From: an uncultured Clostridia bacterium
Lineage (GTDB): Bacteria; Bacillota; Clostridia; Christensenellales; Borkfalkiaceae
Direction: 5' to 3'
Assembly (NCBI GenBank): GCA_937915565.1
Contig: CALDMH010000028.1
Location: 1 to 22,551 of the forward strand
Length of the DNA: 22,551 nucleotides
The notes under the pieces are model-generated. The model was not told the DNA's origin. It saw only the letters and a list, made by a program, of their open reading frames with translations, and did no database searches. Position 1 is the first letter of the stretch. Each line of letters begins with the position of its first letter. Below, in pieces: positions 15,280 through 22,313 of this stretch. The position numbers and the translations under genes are program-made.

Positions 15280-18111
15280 TCACAGCGACCTTATGCTTTC
15301 AACAGGCTCTTTCTTCGCGGCGTTTAAAACCGGCAGGAACGTTGCCAAAGCGGAAACGAACAGGGAAATTACGAGGTTAAACAGCACGTTTACGAGATTG
15401 TAGTCGAGTAGTTCCGCAGTCGGGACGACGGTAGTGCTCGTAATCGAGTCGTTTATAAGTCCGCACAAAATTCCCGAGCAAATCGTGGAAAGAACGAAGC
15501 AGATAAGCGCGAATATGAGAGCTTCCGAGAAGAATATCTTGAAAACGTCCGAGCCTCTCGCGCCGACGGCCCGCAGAATTCCGATGTCTCGCTTTTTTGC
15601 GGCGATAGATGCGGAGATAAAATTCAAAAGAAGCAACGCCGCAAGACAACCCAAAATCAATCCCACGATAAGGAAAACTCCGGAAAGGGCATCTATAAGC
15701 GAAACGAGGAGCAGAATTCCTTCGTAAGCTTCGCTTGCGATGCTTCTCGAAACGTCGCGTTCGGGTTCGCCTTTAAGGATATACGAGGTTTGCTCGTGCG
15801 AATTATCGGTTTTCGCCATCGCAAAAACGTATTTCAATTCGCCGTCCGGTTTATACGCCGTGGTATCCACGAAAAACACGTATTCTTTTTCGGCGCAATA
15901 TTCTTTTATGAATTCGTCCGAAACGATAAGTTGATGCGGGTCGTATATTCTCTCGTTTTTTAAAGCGTAGAATCCTTTTACGGTAAGTTTTCCCGTTTGT
16001 CCCAAATTGTTTTTGAAGTATCGAACGGTTTCGTCGCGAGTTTCGGGTTCGCCGGGGTAGAATCCGTAATCTTCGGAGGGCAGCGGCGCGTAAATTTCGT
16101 TTTTGTCAAGTTTAAGTCCGCTCGCGTCGAAGTTTTTTATCTCGTTTTTGTCAATATCGTAAAAGACGTAATTATCGGCGTAATGCGATACGTATTTCGG
16201 AGTGAAAGCCGGAACGGAACGGAATTCGTTTGTCGAGGTTTCAATGGGCTTATAATTGAACTCAACTCCGACGATATTCATTCCCGAATGGAAATTATAA
16301 GAAGTATCCTTCTTTTGGGAATACGTTTCGTAAAAATCGGGAGAAACGAAAGCAACGAGGTGAAAACTGTTGTTGAGATAATCCTTAAAAGCGGAAATTA
16401 AATCGCTTCTTTCGCTTCTCGTCATAGAATCGTCTTTTCCTTTTAAGGCGTCGAATTTTCCATCGATTTTTCCGCAACGGTAAATTCCCGTTATTTTCAA
16501 ATCGATTTCCACTTGCTTATAAATCGTTTCGCCCGTTTCGTTGTAAACGAAAGTTTTGATTTTCACCGTATTGTTTAAGGCCGAGCCTTTTTGCGCGGCT
16601 CTGAAATAATCGTCGACGTATTCCGAAACGGCTATTTCGTCAACGGCTTCGGGATAACGCCCTTCTAAAAGGATATATCCGCATTCTTTTAAGAACTTTT
16701 CGCCGCAATCGGAAAAACCGCAAAATTCGCTCGTGGGGTAGTAATCGCTTTCGGCCGCGATGCCTATCGGGTAGGTCGTTTGGTATTTTTCAACGCCGAA
16801 AATTCCCGCATATTTAACGCCGAGAGAATTGTCGTTCATTCTTTCGATTTCTTCTTTTGAAACGTAGGTGTCGCTCCTTATAGGCCTTTCGCTGTCGACC
16901 GTTTCCGAGCCGTCCTCCGTGTTGACGCAAATCCTGTTCGTAACGCTTGAATACTTGGTGTAAACCGCGGCGGCGGGGTTGTTGGTTTTTTGCAACGCTT
17001 TCGATATGGAGTAAGTGCGGTCGTAAGTCATAAAAGCCGAAAGCACGCCGAAGAGCGAGAACGCTATAACCGAAAGAAAAACGGTGAAAACGAGCCTTAT
17101 AGGCTTGGTTTTAAGTCCGCTTGCGCCGATTTTGAAAGCGTGGGAAGCGGGCAGGCGGGATTTGATGAACTTCGTGTTTTTCCCGTCGTAAGTTTCCGTT
17201 TCGATTTTCCCGGAGGTTTTAAAGGTATCTTCCGAGCCGTCGGCGTTGATTTTGCAGGCGCGTTTAACGTTTTCGATTTTGTCTTCGCCGGCCGTTATAA
17301 TCGCTTTTCCGCCGTTCCTTTTTATAACGTCCAAAATGGTTTTAACGTCGCTTTCGGTTACGTTTTCGGCGTTCGTAACGGCTATGACGTCGTTTGAAAC
17401 GAGCTTGACGTTATCGCTTATTTTAACGGGTTCGGAGCGTGTTTTGCTCACGTCCGTAATTATCTTTCCGTCCGACATTTCGATGATTCGGTCGGCGTAA
17501 CGCTCGGCGAATTCCCTGTCGTGAGAGACGATTATCACAAGCTTATCCTGCGATAATTTTTTGAAAGTGTCGAGAATTTGTTTTCCCGTGGAGGAGTCGA
17601 GCGCGCCGGTCGGTTCGTCCGCCATAATGATTTCGGGGTCTTTTATGAGCGCGCGGGCGATAGCCACGCGTTGTTTTTGTCCGCCGGAAAGCGTGTTCGG
17701 CTTTCTTTTTCCGAAATCTTTCAAATCCACGCGTTCGAGAAGCTCGTTTACGGCCGCTTTGTCGTTTCTCTTGTTTTGAAGCTGCAAAGCGAGCGCAACG
17801 TTTTGCTCAACGGAAAATTCGTTTAAAAGGTTATATTCCTGAAAGACGAATCCTACGCAGGTGTTTCGGTAACTGTCGAAATCCGAACCGGAGAAGTCCT
17901 TGCTGCTCCTGCCCTTAACGATAATTTCGCCGCTGTCGGGCTTGTCGAGGCCGCCGATAACGTTGAGGAGCGTCGATTTGCCCGAGCCGCTTTTGCCGAG
18001 CAAAAAGACCATACCTTTTTCGGGGAAAACCACCGAAACGTCGTCAAGCGCGCGCACCGTCACGCCGCCTTTGGGTGAATAAACCTTCGTAATGTTTTTT
18101 ATTTCGAGCAT
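15280..18111 (-). CDS. Fused ABC ATPase and FtsX/MacB-type permease
   Basis: A 943-residue single-chain half transporter. The ATPase occupies residues 1-~215: Walker A G39-T47 (GKSGSGKST), Q-loop Gln90, signature LSGGQ 140-144, Walker B to Glu165 (IIMADE), H-loop His196. A ~100-residue charged linker leads to a first membrane helix near 335-358. A ~430-residue extracellular domain follows, then three membrane helices near 795-825, 850-880 and 906-930, with the FtsX motif AAKKRDIGILRAVGA between the first two and KKEPVESIRSL at the end. This 1+3 topology with a large outer domain is that of MacB/FtsX mechanotransmission systems, which move peptides, lipoproteins or antibiotics instead of importing solutes. 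The ATG has AAAGGAG upstream. No response-regulator pair, as seen with BceAB, is beside it. The substrate is unknown. Confidence 0.93.
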   Translation of the reverse strand: MLEIKNITKVYSPKGGVTVRALDDVSVVFPEKGMVFLLGKSGSGKSTLLNVIGGLDKPDSGEIIVKGRSSKDFSGSDFDSYRNTCVGFVFQEYNLLNEFSVEQNVALALQLQNKRNDKAAVNELLERVDLKDFGKRKPNTLSGGQKQRVAIARALIKDPEIIMADEPTGALDSSTGKQILDTFKKLSQDKLVIIVSHDREFAERYADRIIEMSDGKIITDVSKTRSEPVKISDNVKLVSNDVIAVTNAENVTESDVKTILDVIKRNGGKAIITAGEDKIENVKRACKINADGSEDTFKTSGKIETETYDGKNTKFIKSRLPASHAFKIGASGLKTKPIRLVFTVFLSVIAFSLFGVLSAFMTYDRTYSISKALQKTNNPAAAVYTKYSSVTNRICVNTEDGSETVDSERPIRSDTYVSKEEIERMNDNSLGVKYAGIFGVEKYQTTYPIGIAAESDYYPTSEFCGFSDCGEKFLKECGYILLEGRYPEAVDEIAVSEYVDDYFRAAQKGSALNNTVKIKTFVYNETGETIYKQVEIDLKITGIYRCGKIDGKFDALKGKDDSMTRSERSDLISAFKDYLNNSFHLVAFVSPDFYETYSQKKDTSYNFHSGMNIVGVEFNYKPIETSTNEFRSVPAFTPKYVSHYADNYVFYDIDKNEIKNFDASGLKLDKNEIYAPLPSEDYGFYPGEPETRDETVRYFKNNLGQTGKLTVKGFYALKNERIYDPHQLIVSDEFIKEYCAEKEYVFFVDTTAYKPDGELKYVFAMAKTDNSHEQTSYILKGEPERDVSRSIASEAYEGILLLVSLIDALSGVFLIVGLILGCLAALLLLNFISASIAAKKRDIGILRAVGARGSDVFKIFFSEALIFALICFVLSTICSGILCGLINDSITSTTVVPTAELLDYNLVNVLFNLVISLFVSALATFLPVLNAAKKEPVESIRSL

Positions 18112-18190
18112 ATCGAACTCCTTTATATAATAACGTTGCTTCGTTACAACGCCGTTTCGTTTGCAGTAATTTTACCGCTATAATTCTATC

Positions 18191-18218
18191 GTTATAATTT
18201 TATTTCGCCGCCTTGCAA
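18191..18218 (-). promoter_or_regulatory. Possible promoter upstream of the ABC transporter
   Basis: On the minus strand TTGCAA (18213-18218) lies 16 bases before TATAAC (18191-18196), overlapping the end of the rsuA frame. The start would fall about 70 bases before the transporter ATG. Read-through from rsuA is the alternative. Confidence 0.35.
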
Positions 18219-18904
18219 AATAATTCCGTTTCCTCTTCCGTCATATAACGCCATTCGCCCTCTTTTAAGTCGCCGAGGGTGAGCGCGCCGAAGGCAATCC
18301 GTTTAAGCGAGGTTATTTTGTTGCCGCGCGCCCCGAAAAGCCGTTTTATTTCGTGATATTTGCCTTCCGTAAGGTAAATATAGCCGCAGTTTTCTCCAAG
18401 TCTTTCGATTTTGCAGGGTTTCGTGACGTATCCGTCCTTTAACTCTAAACCGGCGGTTATTGCCGAAACGTCCTCTTCGGAATAGGAGTCGGCGGTTTCA
18501 AAGTAATATTTTTTCTCGACGTGCTTTTTCGGGGAGAGCGCGTTGTGCGCCGAAACGCCGTCGTTGGTTAAAACCACGAGCCCCGTGGTGTCCTTATCCA
18601 GCCTGCCGCAGGGGAACAATCCGAGCTTTTTAAACTCGTCCGGAAGCAAATCCAAAACGGTTTTATCGCGTCCGTCCTCGGTCGCGCTCACAACGCCGAT
18701 TGGCTTGTTAACGAGCATATAGGCGTACTTTTGATAAGTGATGACCTTTCCGTCGAGCGTGATTTCGTCCTTATCGGGCTCTATTTTGAAGTCGCCTTTT
18801 TTGACCGTTAAGCCGTTCACGGCAACTCGTCCTTTTTTTAAAACGCTCTCGCATTCTCTTCTCGAAAGAATTTTTTGCGAGGAAAAAAATTTATCCAACC
18901 TCAT
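18200..18904 (-). CDS. rsuA: rRNA pseudouridine synthase, RsuA family
   Basis: A 234-residue enzyme of the RsuA/RluB/E/F family, which converts a specific uridine in rRNA to pseudouridine; the 16S U516-type activity of RsuA is most likely for this length. Residues 1-~50 form an S4 RNA-binding domain (MRLDKFFSS, then RRECESVLKKGRVAVNG). The catalytic domain carries YMLVNKPIGVVSAT and the active-site motif GRLDKDTTGLVVLTNDG with catalytic Asp103. The C-terminal EGKYHEIKRLFGARGNK motif is also standard. The ATG has no clear ribosome site: a TATAAT at 18928-18933 would start transcription only about 17 bases upstream, implying a very short leader. The family is certain; the exact target uridine is not. 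Confidence 0.93.
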   Translation of the reverse strand: MRLDKFFSSQKILSRRECESVLKKGRVAVNGLTVKKGDFKIEPDKDEITLDGKVITYQKYAYMLVNKPIGVVSATEDGRDKTVLDLLPDEFKKLGLFPCGRLDKDTTGLVVLTNDGVSAHNALSPKKHVEKKYYFETADSYSEEDVSAITAGLELKDGYVTKPCKIERLGENCGYIYLTEGKYHEIKRLFGARGNKITSLKRIAFGALTLGDLKEGEWRYMTEEETELFCKAAK

Positions 18905-18946
18905 AAATAAATGATAACATAAAAGCGATTATAAGTAAAGTAAGCC

Positions 18947-18975
18947 TTGCAAAAAAAACCGAAATAGTGTATAAT
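18947..18975 (+). promoter_or_regulatory. Promoter of the rRNA methyltransferase gene
   Basis: TTGCAA (18947-18952), 17 bases, TATAAT (18970-18975). The expected start near 18982 lies before ATG 19000 but after the in-frame GTG at 18967, which argues that the GTG is not a start. Confidence 0.8.
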
Positions 18976-18999
18976 GGACGAAAAAAAACGGATAAAGAT

Positions 19000-20607
19000 A
19001 TGCAACAGAAGAGAAACAAACCGAATCCGCGTTTTTCGGGCGAACCCGCAGGCGAAAAAAAGCGCGGCAAAAACGGCAAAAGCGTTAAGGCAAAGGATTA
19101 TTTCCTTAACCGCAAAGGCGTTTCGGAAAAAACGATAAAAGAAATAAACAGAGAAAAAGCCGCTTTGGCGGCGGCGAAGTCGGAGGCGGAAAAATCTGCG
19201 AAATTATCGACGAAATCATCGGCAAGGTCGTCCGCAAAATCGTCTGCTAAATATGCCGGCGGCGTAAACGAAAACAAAAAAATCGACGAAAACAGGTATC
19301 TCGTTACGCCCTCGCGTTACGACGAAAATTTCAAAGGCGTGGCAACTGTCGGCTCGTGCGAGATAATAGTAAACGGCGCAATCGTCGGCGAGCGCGAAGA
19401 AGTTGAAGTGATACGAAAAAGAGGCACTTCGTTTTACGCCGATTTTTCCAGAACGGACGCTCCCTCCGCGGACAGGCGCGAGGTGAAGTGTAAAAACTTT
19501 TTGTCGTGCGGAAACTGCGCTTTTTTGCATTTGAATTATGAAAAACAGCTTGAAATCAAGCGCGAGGCGGTGAAAAACGCCGTAACGCCGTATTTCGTCG
19601 ACGTTCCTGAAACCGTTTCGCTCGGCGAGTTCGGGTATAGAAACAAGGCTCATCTTGCTTTTGCGGAGATTGACAGGCGGCTGATTTTAGGCTTTTTCGA
19701 CGACGTTACCCGCGCGGTTATCCCCGTAAAGGATTGTCTGCTTCACGCCGAATGGTTTAAAAAGGCCTCCGCGATTATCCTCGAATGGGCGAGGGAAAGG
19801 CATTTTCACGCATATAATCCGCGCACGGGCAAGGGGCTTTTGCGTTACGCGCTTTTAAGAAAACTCGGAAACGGGCTTATGCTCACGCTCGTTGTGAACG
19901 GCGGGAAGCTTTCGGGAACGGAAAGTTTGTATTCCGCGCTGAAAGAGCAGTTTGAAAAGGTTAGTTTTTACACTTGCGAAAATAAATCGGCAAGTTCGGC
20001 GGTTTTGTCCGGGAAACTCAGGAAAGAACACGGAGAAGATTATCTCGAAGGCGAAATGCTCGGGGTGAAATTCACGCTTTCGCCCGATTCGTTCTTTCAA
20101 ATCAACGAGAAGGTTGCGGAGCTTATTTACTCCGAAGTTTTAAGCGCGATAAAAAATTCCCCCGCGGAAAACGTTGTGGATTGTTTCAGCGGGATAGGCA
20201 TAACGAGCGCGCTTTTCGCCCTTTCCGGGAAGAGGGTTACGAGCATAGAAATATCGCCTTCCGCAGTGCGCGATGCCAAGCGAATCGGTGCGTTAAACGG
20301 CTTATCGGGGCACATTTCGTATTTGAGAGGCGATGCGGCAAAGCTTTTGCCGAAGATAGGCAACGCCGAAAATTCCGTGTTTTTCGTAGACCCGCCGAGA
20401 AGCGGACTCGGCGAAAAAACCGCGCTTACGATAACGGGGTTTGCCCCGAGAGAGATAATTTATCTTTCGTGCAACCCGATAACGTTAAAGGAGGATATAA
20501 AGACGATTATCGAAAACGGTTACAAAATCGTTTCGGCAACGCCTTTCGATTTATTCCCAGAAACAAAGCACGTCGAAACGCTGGTAAGGTTTGAAAAAAA
20601 GAAGTAA
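19000..20607 (+). CDS. rlmD: 23S rRNA (uracil-5-)-methyltransferase, RlmD/RlmCD (TrmA) family
   Basis: A 535-residue SAM-dependent methyltransferase that makes 5-methyluridine in 23S rRNA. Residues ~97-150 form the TRAM RNA-binding domain (GVATVGSCEIIVNGAIVGE). Fe-S cluster ligands are C164-x5-C170-x2-C173 plus C246, the usual four. The SAM-binding loop is DCFSGIGITS near 394-403, VDPPRSGLGE follows, and the catalytic nucleophile is Cys491 in YLSCNP. The start is ATG 19000, because an upstream in-frame GTG (18967) overlaps the promoter -10 box. The first ~95 residues are an added basic, low-complexity tail (RGKNGKSVK; SAKLSTKSSARSSAKSSAK) not typical of the family. It is divergent from rsuA, so two rRNA-modification genes share one intergenic region. 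In Bacillota one such enzyme may modify two sites (RlmCD); which sites apply here cannot be told. Confidence 0.94.
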   Translation: MQQKRNKPNPRFSGEPAGEKKRGKNGKSVKAKDYFLNRKGVSEKTIKEINREKAALAAAKSEAEKSAKLSTKSSARSSAKSSAKYAGGVNENKKIDENRYLVTPSRYDENFKGVATVGSCEIIVNGAIVGEREEVEVIRKRGTSFYADFSRTDAPSADRREVKCKNFLSCGNCAFLHLNYEKQLEIKREAVKNAVTPYFVDVPETVSLGEFGYRNKAHLAFAEIDRRLILGFFDDVTRAVIPVKDCLLHAEWFKKASAIILEWARERHFHAYNPRTGKGLLRYALLRKLGNGLMLTLVVNGGKLSGTESLYSALKEQFEKVSFYTCENKSASSAVLSGKLRKEHGEDYLEGEMLGVKFTLSPDSFFQINEKVAELIYSEVLSAIKNSPAENVVDCFSGIGITSALFALSGKRVTSIEISPSAVRDAKRIGALNGLSGHISYLRGDAAKLLPKIGNAENSVFFVDPPRSGLGEKTALTITGFAPREIIYLSCNPITLKEDIKTIIENGYKIVSATPFDLFPETKHVETLVRFEKKK

Positions 20608-20614
20608 ACTTAAA

Positions 20615-20643
20615 ATTATAGCACGCGTCGGGGCGATTGTCAA
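20615..20643 (-). promoter_or_regulatory. Leftward consensus promoter, antisense to the methyltransferase gene
   Basis: On the minus strand TTGACA (20638-20643), 17 bases, TATAAT (20615-20620): a perfect consensus. The transcript would start near 20608 and run antisense into the 3' end of the methyltransferase gene. No minus-strand gene is credible there. It is the exact mirror of the rightward promoter at 20689-20717 about base 20666. Confidence 0.65.
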
Positions 20644-20702
20644 TACCGTTTTTGAAAATTTCACAATGTGAAAAAAAGCGAAAGGGTATTGACAATCGCC
20701 CC
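20630..20702. repeat. Perfect 18-bp inverted repeat carrying both -35 boxes
   Basis: GGGGCGATTGTCAATACC (20630-20647) and its exact inverse GGTATTGACAATCGCCCC (20685-20702), 37 bases apart. Each arm carries a TTGACA box pointing outward. As RNA from read-through of the upstream gene it would also form a strong hairpin, so it may double as that gene's 3' end. Confidence 0.95.
20659..20673. promoter_or_regulatory. Central palindrome, candidate operator
   Basis: TTTCACA-A-TGTGAAA is a perfect 7+1+7 palindrome centred on 20666, the same centre as the 18-bp arms and the two -10 boxes. Its position between two divergent promoters and its size fit a dimeric repressor or activator site. It does not match the Rex operator (TTGTGA-N6-TCACAA), because the half sites face the other way. 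The regulator is unknown. Confidence 0.5.
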
Positions 20703-20717
20703 TTTGCCGTTTATAAT
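20689..20717 (+). promoter_or_regulatory. Rightward consensus promoter of the structured RNA
   Basis: TTGACA (20689-20694), 17 bases, TATAAT (20712-20717): the ideal sigma-A promoter. Start expected near 20724. Such a perfect promoter in front of a non-coding region implies an abundant RNA. Confidence 0.9.
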
Positions 20718-20880
20718 AAAGGTGCAAAAAGCGAAAGGCGACAGGCGGTGAATCCGCCGAAAGAGGTTAAGCGGCTGAAAGGGAGTAAGCCGACGGGCGG
20801 TAAACCCGAATGAAAGGAAGTCGCCGAAAAAAAGCGAGGAGCAGGCCGATGAACAATTAACAGTTATTCCGAATAATCAA

Positions 20881-20995
20881 GGAGGTAACGGCTTTCAAGT
20901 AGTTACGTTATTGTTACAAAAGACGGAAAATTTAAAGTGATTACAAAAATTTAAGCTAAATCGAAGTACGGAGGTAATGACTTTCAAATAGTAAC
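20881..20995 (+). repeat. Twice-occurring 26-nt motif inside the ncRNA
   Basis: Positions 20881-20906 and 20970-20995 match at 22 of 26 bases; both begin GGAGGTAA and share CTTTCAA in the middle. The first copy pairs within itself (GTAAC/GTTAC). The second instead pairs its GTAATGACT (20974-20982) with AGTGATTAC (20936-20944) at 8 of 9 positions. The GGAGG looks like a ribosome site, but no start codon follows at a usable distance. Confidence 0.75.
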
Positions 20996-21020
20996 TGTTT
21001 TTAACTGAATAAAAAACACA

Positions 21021-21056
21021 GGTCGTGGCGTGAAACAACGCGGCGACCTTTTTTTT
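21021..21056 (+). terminator. Intrinsic terminator of the structured RNA
   Basis: GGTCG-TG-GCGT / ACGC-GG-CGACC forms a 5+4 bp stem with a 2x2 internal loop and a GAAACA loop, followed by eight T (21049-21056). Confidence 0.9.
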
Positions 21057-21099
21057 GAAAAAAACCGCTTTAATCGGGTTAATTTTTATAGCAAATGAA

Positions 21100-21127
21100 T
21101 TGACAAAAAAGAGCGTTCGGATATAAA
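21100..21127 (+). promoter_or_regulatory. Promoter of cysK
   Basis: TTGACA (21100-21105), 16 bases, TATAAA (21122-21127). The start near 21134 leaves a ~27-base leader with AAGGAGA at 21146-21152. There is no room for a riboswitch after this start. Confidence 0.75.
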
Positions 21128-21160
21128 ATATAGCAAAGAAAAAATAAGGAGATTAAAGTC

Positions 21161-22090
21161 GTGATATACAAATCCTCGGCCGATTTAATCGGCAAAACTC
21201 CGCTTATGGAGCTTACGCATATCGAAGAAAAATTAGGTTTAAAAGCAAAAATTTACGCGAAGCTCGAAATGTTCAACCCTGCCGGAAGCGTTAAGGACAG
21301 AGTGGCTTTGAGTATGATAGAGAACGCGGAAAAATCCGGCAAGCTCAAACGAGGCTCAACGATTGTCGAGCCCACTTCGGGCAATACGGGCATCGGCATT
21401 GCGGCCGTCGGAACGGCGAAAGGGTATAAAGTCGTTATAGTTATGCCCGAAACGATGTCTGTCGAAAGGCGGAAACTCATTGCGGCTTACGGAGCGGAAG
21501 TCGCGCTTTCAAAGGGCTCTCTCGGAATGAAGGGCGCGATAGAAAAAGCCGACGAAATCGCAAAAGAAAGGGGCGGAGTGGTTTTAGGTCAGTTCGACAA
21601 TCCTGCAAATCCCGAGGCGCATTATCTCACCACCGCGCCCGAAATTTATGGGGATTTGAACGGAGAAGTCGATTATCTCGTTGCCGGCGTGGGAACGGGC
21701 GGCACGATAACGGGCGTCGGGAAGTATCTTAAAGAGAGAATTAAAAACGTAAAGGTCGTGGCGGTAGAGCCGTTAAGGTCGCCCTTGCTTTCAAAGGGAA
21801 CGGCCGGGCCTCACGGTATTCAGGGCATAGGCGCAAACTTCGTTCCGTCTATTCTCGACACGTCCGTTTACGACGAAATAATCCCCGTTTCGGACGACGA
21901 CGCTTATTCGTTCGGCAGGGAAATCGGTAAAACCGAAGGCTTGCTCGTCGGAATTTCCTCCGGCGCGGCGTTAAAAGCCGCCGTGGAGATAGCCGAAAGA
22001 AAGGAAAATGCAGGCAAAAAAATCGTGGTTATTTTCCCCGACAGCGGCGATAGGTATCTTTCCACACCTTTGTTCGGTAACGTCGAATAA
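21161..22090 (+). CDS. cysK: Cysteine synthase A (O-acetylserine sulfhydrylase)
   Basis: A 309-residue PLP enzyme that joins O-acetylserine and sulfide to give L-cysteine in the cytoplasm. Visible hallmarks are the PLP lysine Lys45 in PAGSVKDRVAL, the substrate loop TSGNTG at 71-76, the phosphate-binding GTGGTITG near 175-182 and the PLP-ring SSGAAL near 264-269. The length and the LIGKTPLMEL opening match CysK rather than cystathionine beta-synthase or tryptophan-type relatives. Translation starts at GTG 21161, 8 bases after AAGGAGA; no ATG fits better. It appears to be a single-gene unit: own promoter upstream, rex with its own promoter downstream. No cysE is adjacent. Confidence 0.96.
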   Translation: MIYKSSADLIGKTPLMELTHIEEKLGLKAKIYAKLEMFNPAGSVKDRVALSMIENAEKSGKLKRGSTIVEPTSGNTGIGIAAVGTAKGYKVVIVMPETMSVERRKLIAAYGAEVALSKGSLGMKGAIEKADEIAKERGGVVLGQFDNPANPEAHYLTTAPEIYGDLNGEVDYLVAGVGTGGTITGVGKYLKERIKNVKVVAVEPLRSPLLSKGTAGPHGIQGIGANFVPSILDTSVYDEIIPVSDDDAYSFGREIGKTEGLLVGISSGAALKAAVEIAERKENAGKKIVVIFPDSGDRYLSTPLFGNVE

Positions 22091-22264
22091 ACGACAAAAG
22101 TTGGGCTATAAGTCGATTAACGGCGTTTTTTTGTAGGTGAATAAGCAGATAAATGCGGCTCGGAATTCGATATAAACGCCGTAAATTCGCCGCAAACGCT
22201 TGCAATATTGCTTTAATTTCCGAAATTTTCCGTAAGCGCAAAAATCGGGCGACGGAAAAAGCGT
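22091..22264. other. cysK-rex intergenic region with small inverted repeats
   Basis: No gene seen. A GCG-T7 run at 22122-22131 may end cysK transcription, though its upstream stem (CGAC/GTCG) is weak. ACGGCGTTT (22120-22128) is inverted at 22174-22182, and TTTTCCGT (22226-22233) is inverted at 22252-22259, just before the rex -35 box. The latter could be an operator; this is a weak inference. Confidence 0.4.
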
Positions 22265-22293
22265 TTGCCAAAACCGTGCGAAAATGCTATAAT
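22265..22293 (+). promoter_or_regulatory. Promoter of rex
   Basis: TTGCCA (22265-22270), 17 bases, TATAAT (22288-22293), then AGGAGAG at 22303-22309 before ATG 22314. No TTGTGA-N6-TCACAA Rex site is visible here, so autoregulation is not apparent. Confidence 0.75.
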
Positions 22294-22313
22294 AACTCGT
22301 ATAGGAGAGTTGT

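Larger units (their letters stand above)
20724..21056 (+). ncRNA. Abundant structured non-coding RNA, ~333 nt (raiA-like?)
   Basis: A perfect promoter, no plausible open frame, extensive pairing and a clear terminator define an independent RNA gene. Its 5' domain is closed by GGCGAC/GTCGCC (20737-20742 with 20820-20825), which encloses three hairpins: GGCGG/CCGCC (20744-20758), CGGCT/AGCCG (20772-20792) and CGGG/CCCG (20794-20808). The joining stretches are purine-rich and look conserved (GAAAGAGGTTAAG, GAAAGGGAGTA, AATGAAAGGAA). A second domain is closed by a 9-bp helix with one bulge (20852-20861 with 20907-20915) and holds two hairpins, TTATT/AATAA and GTAAC/GTTAC. The layout and the GAAAGG-type joints remind me of the raiA RNA motif of Bacillota and Actinomycetota; that is memory, not a search. 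It is not a leader of cysK, which has its own promoter after the terminator. Confidence 0.82.

Noticed and set aside
18967..18999. Upstream GTG start for the rRNA methyltransferase
   Set aside because: The GTG overlaps the TATAAT box of the gene's own promoter, so it would lie upstream of the transcript start.
20659..20673. Rex binding site
   Set aside because: Rex half sites read TTGTGA...TCACAA; here the order is TCACA...TGTGA, so the palindrome faces the wrong way and the spacing is wrong.
20724..21160. T-box or SAM riboswitch controlling cysK
   Set aside because: Cys-responsive leaders are common before cysK, but no T-box core or S-box core is seen, the terminator is ~105 bases from the start codon, and a separate TTGACA/TATAAA promoter lies between them.
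22029..22271. Minus-strand open frame of 80 codons between cysK and rex
   Set aside because: It overlaps the end of cysK, has no ribosome site or recognisable motif and is rich in Arg; treated as a shadow.
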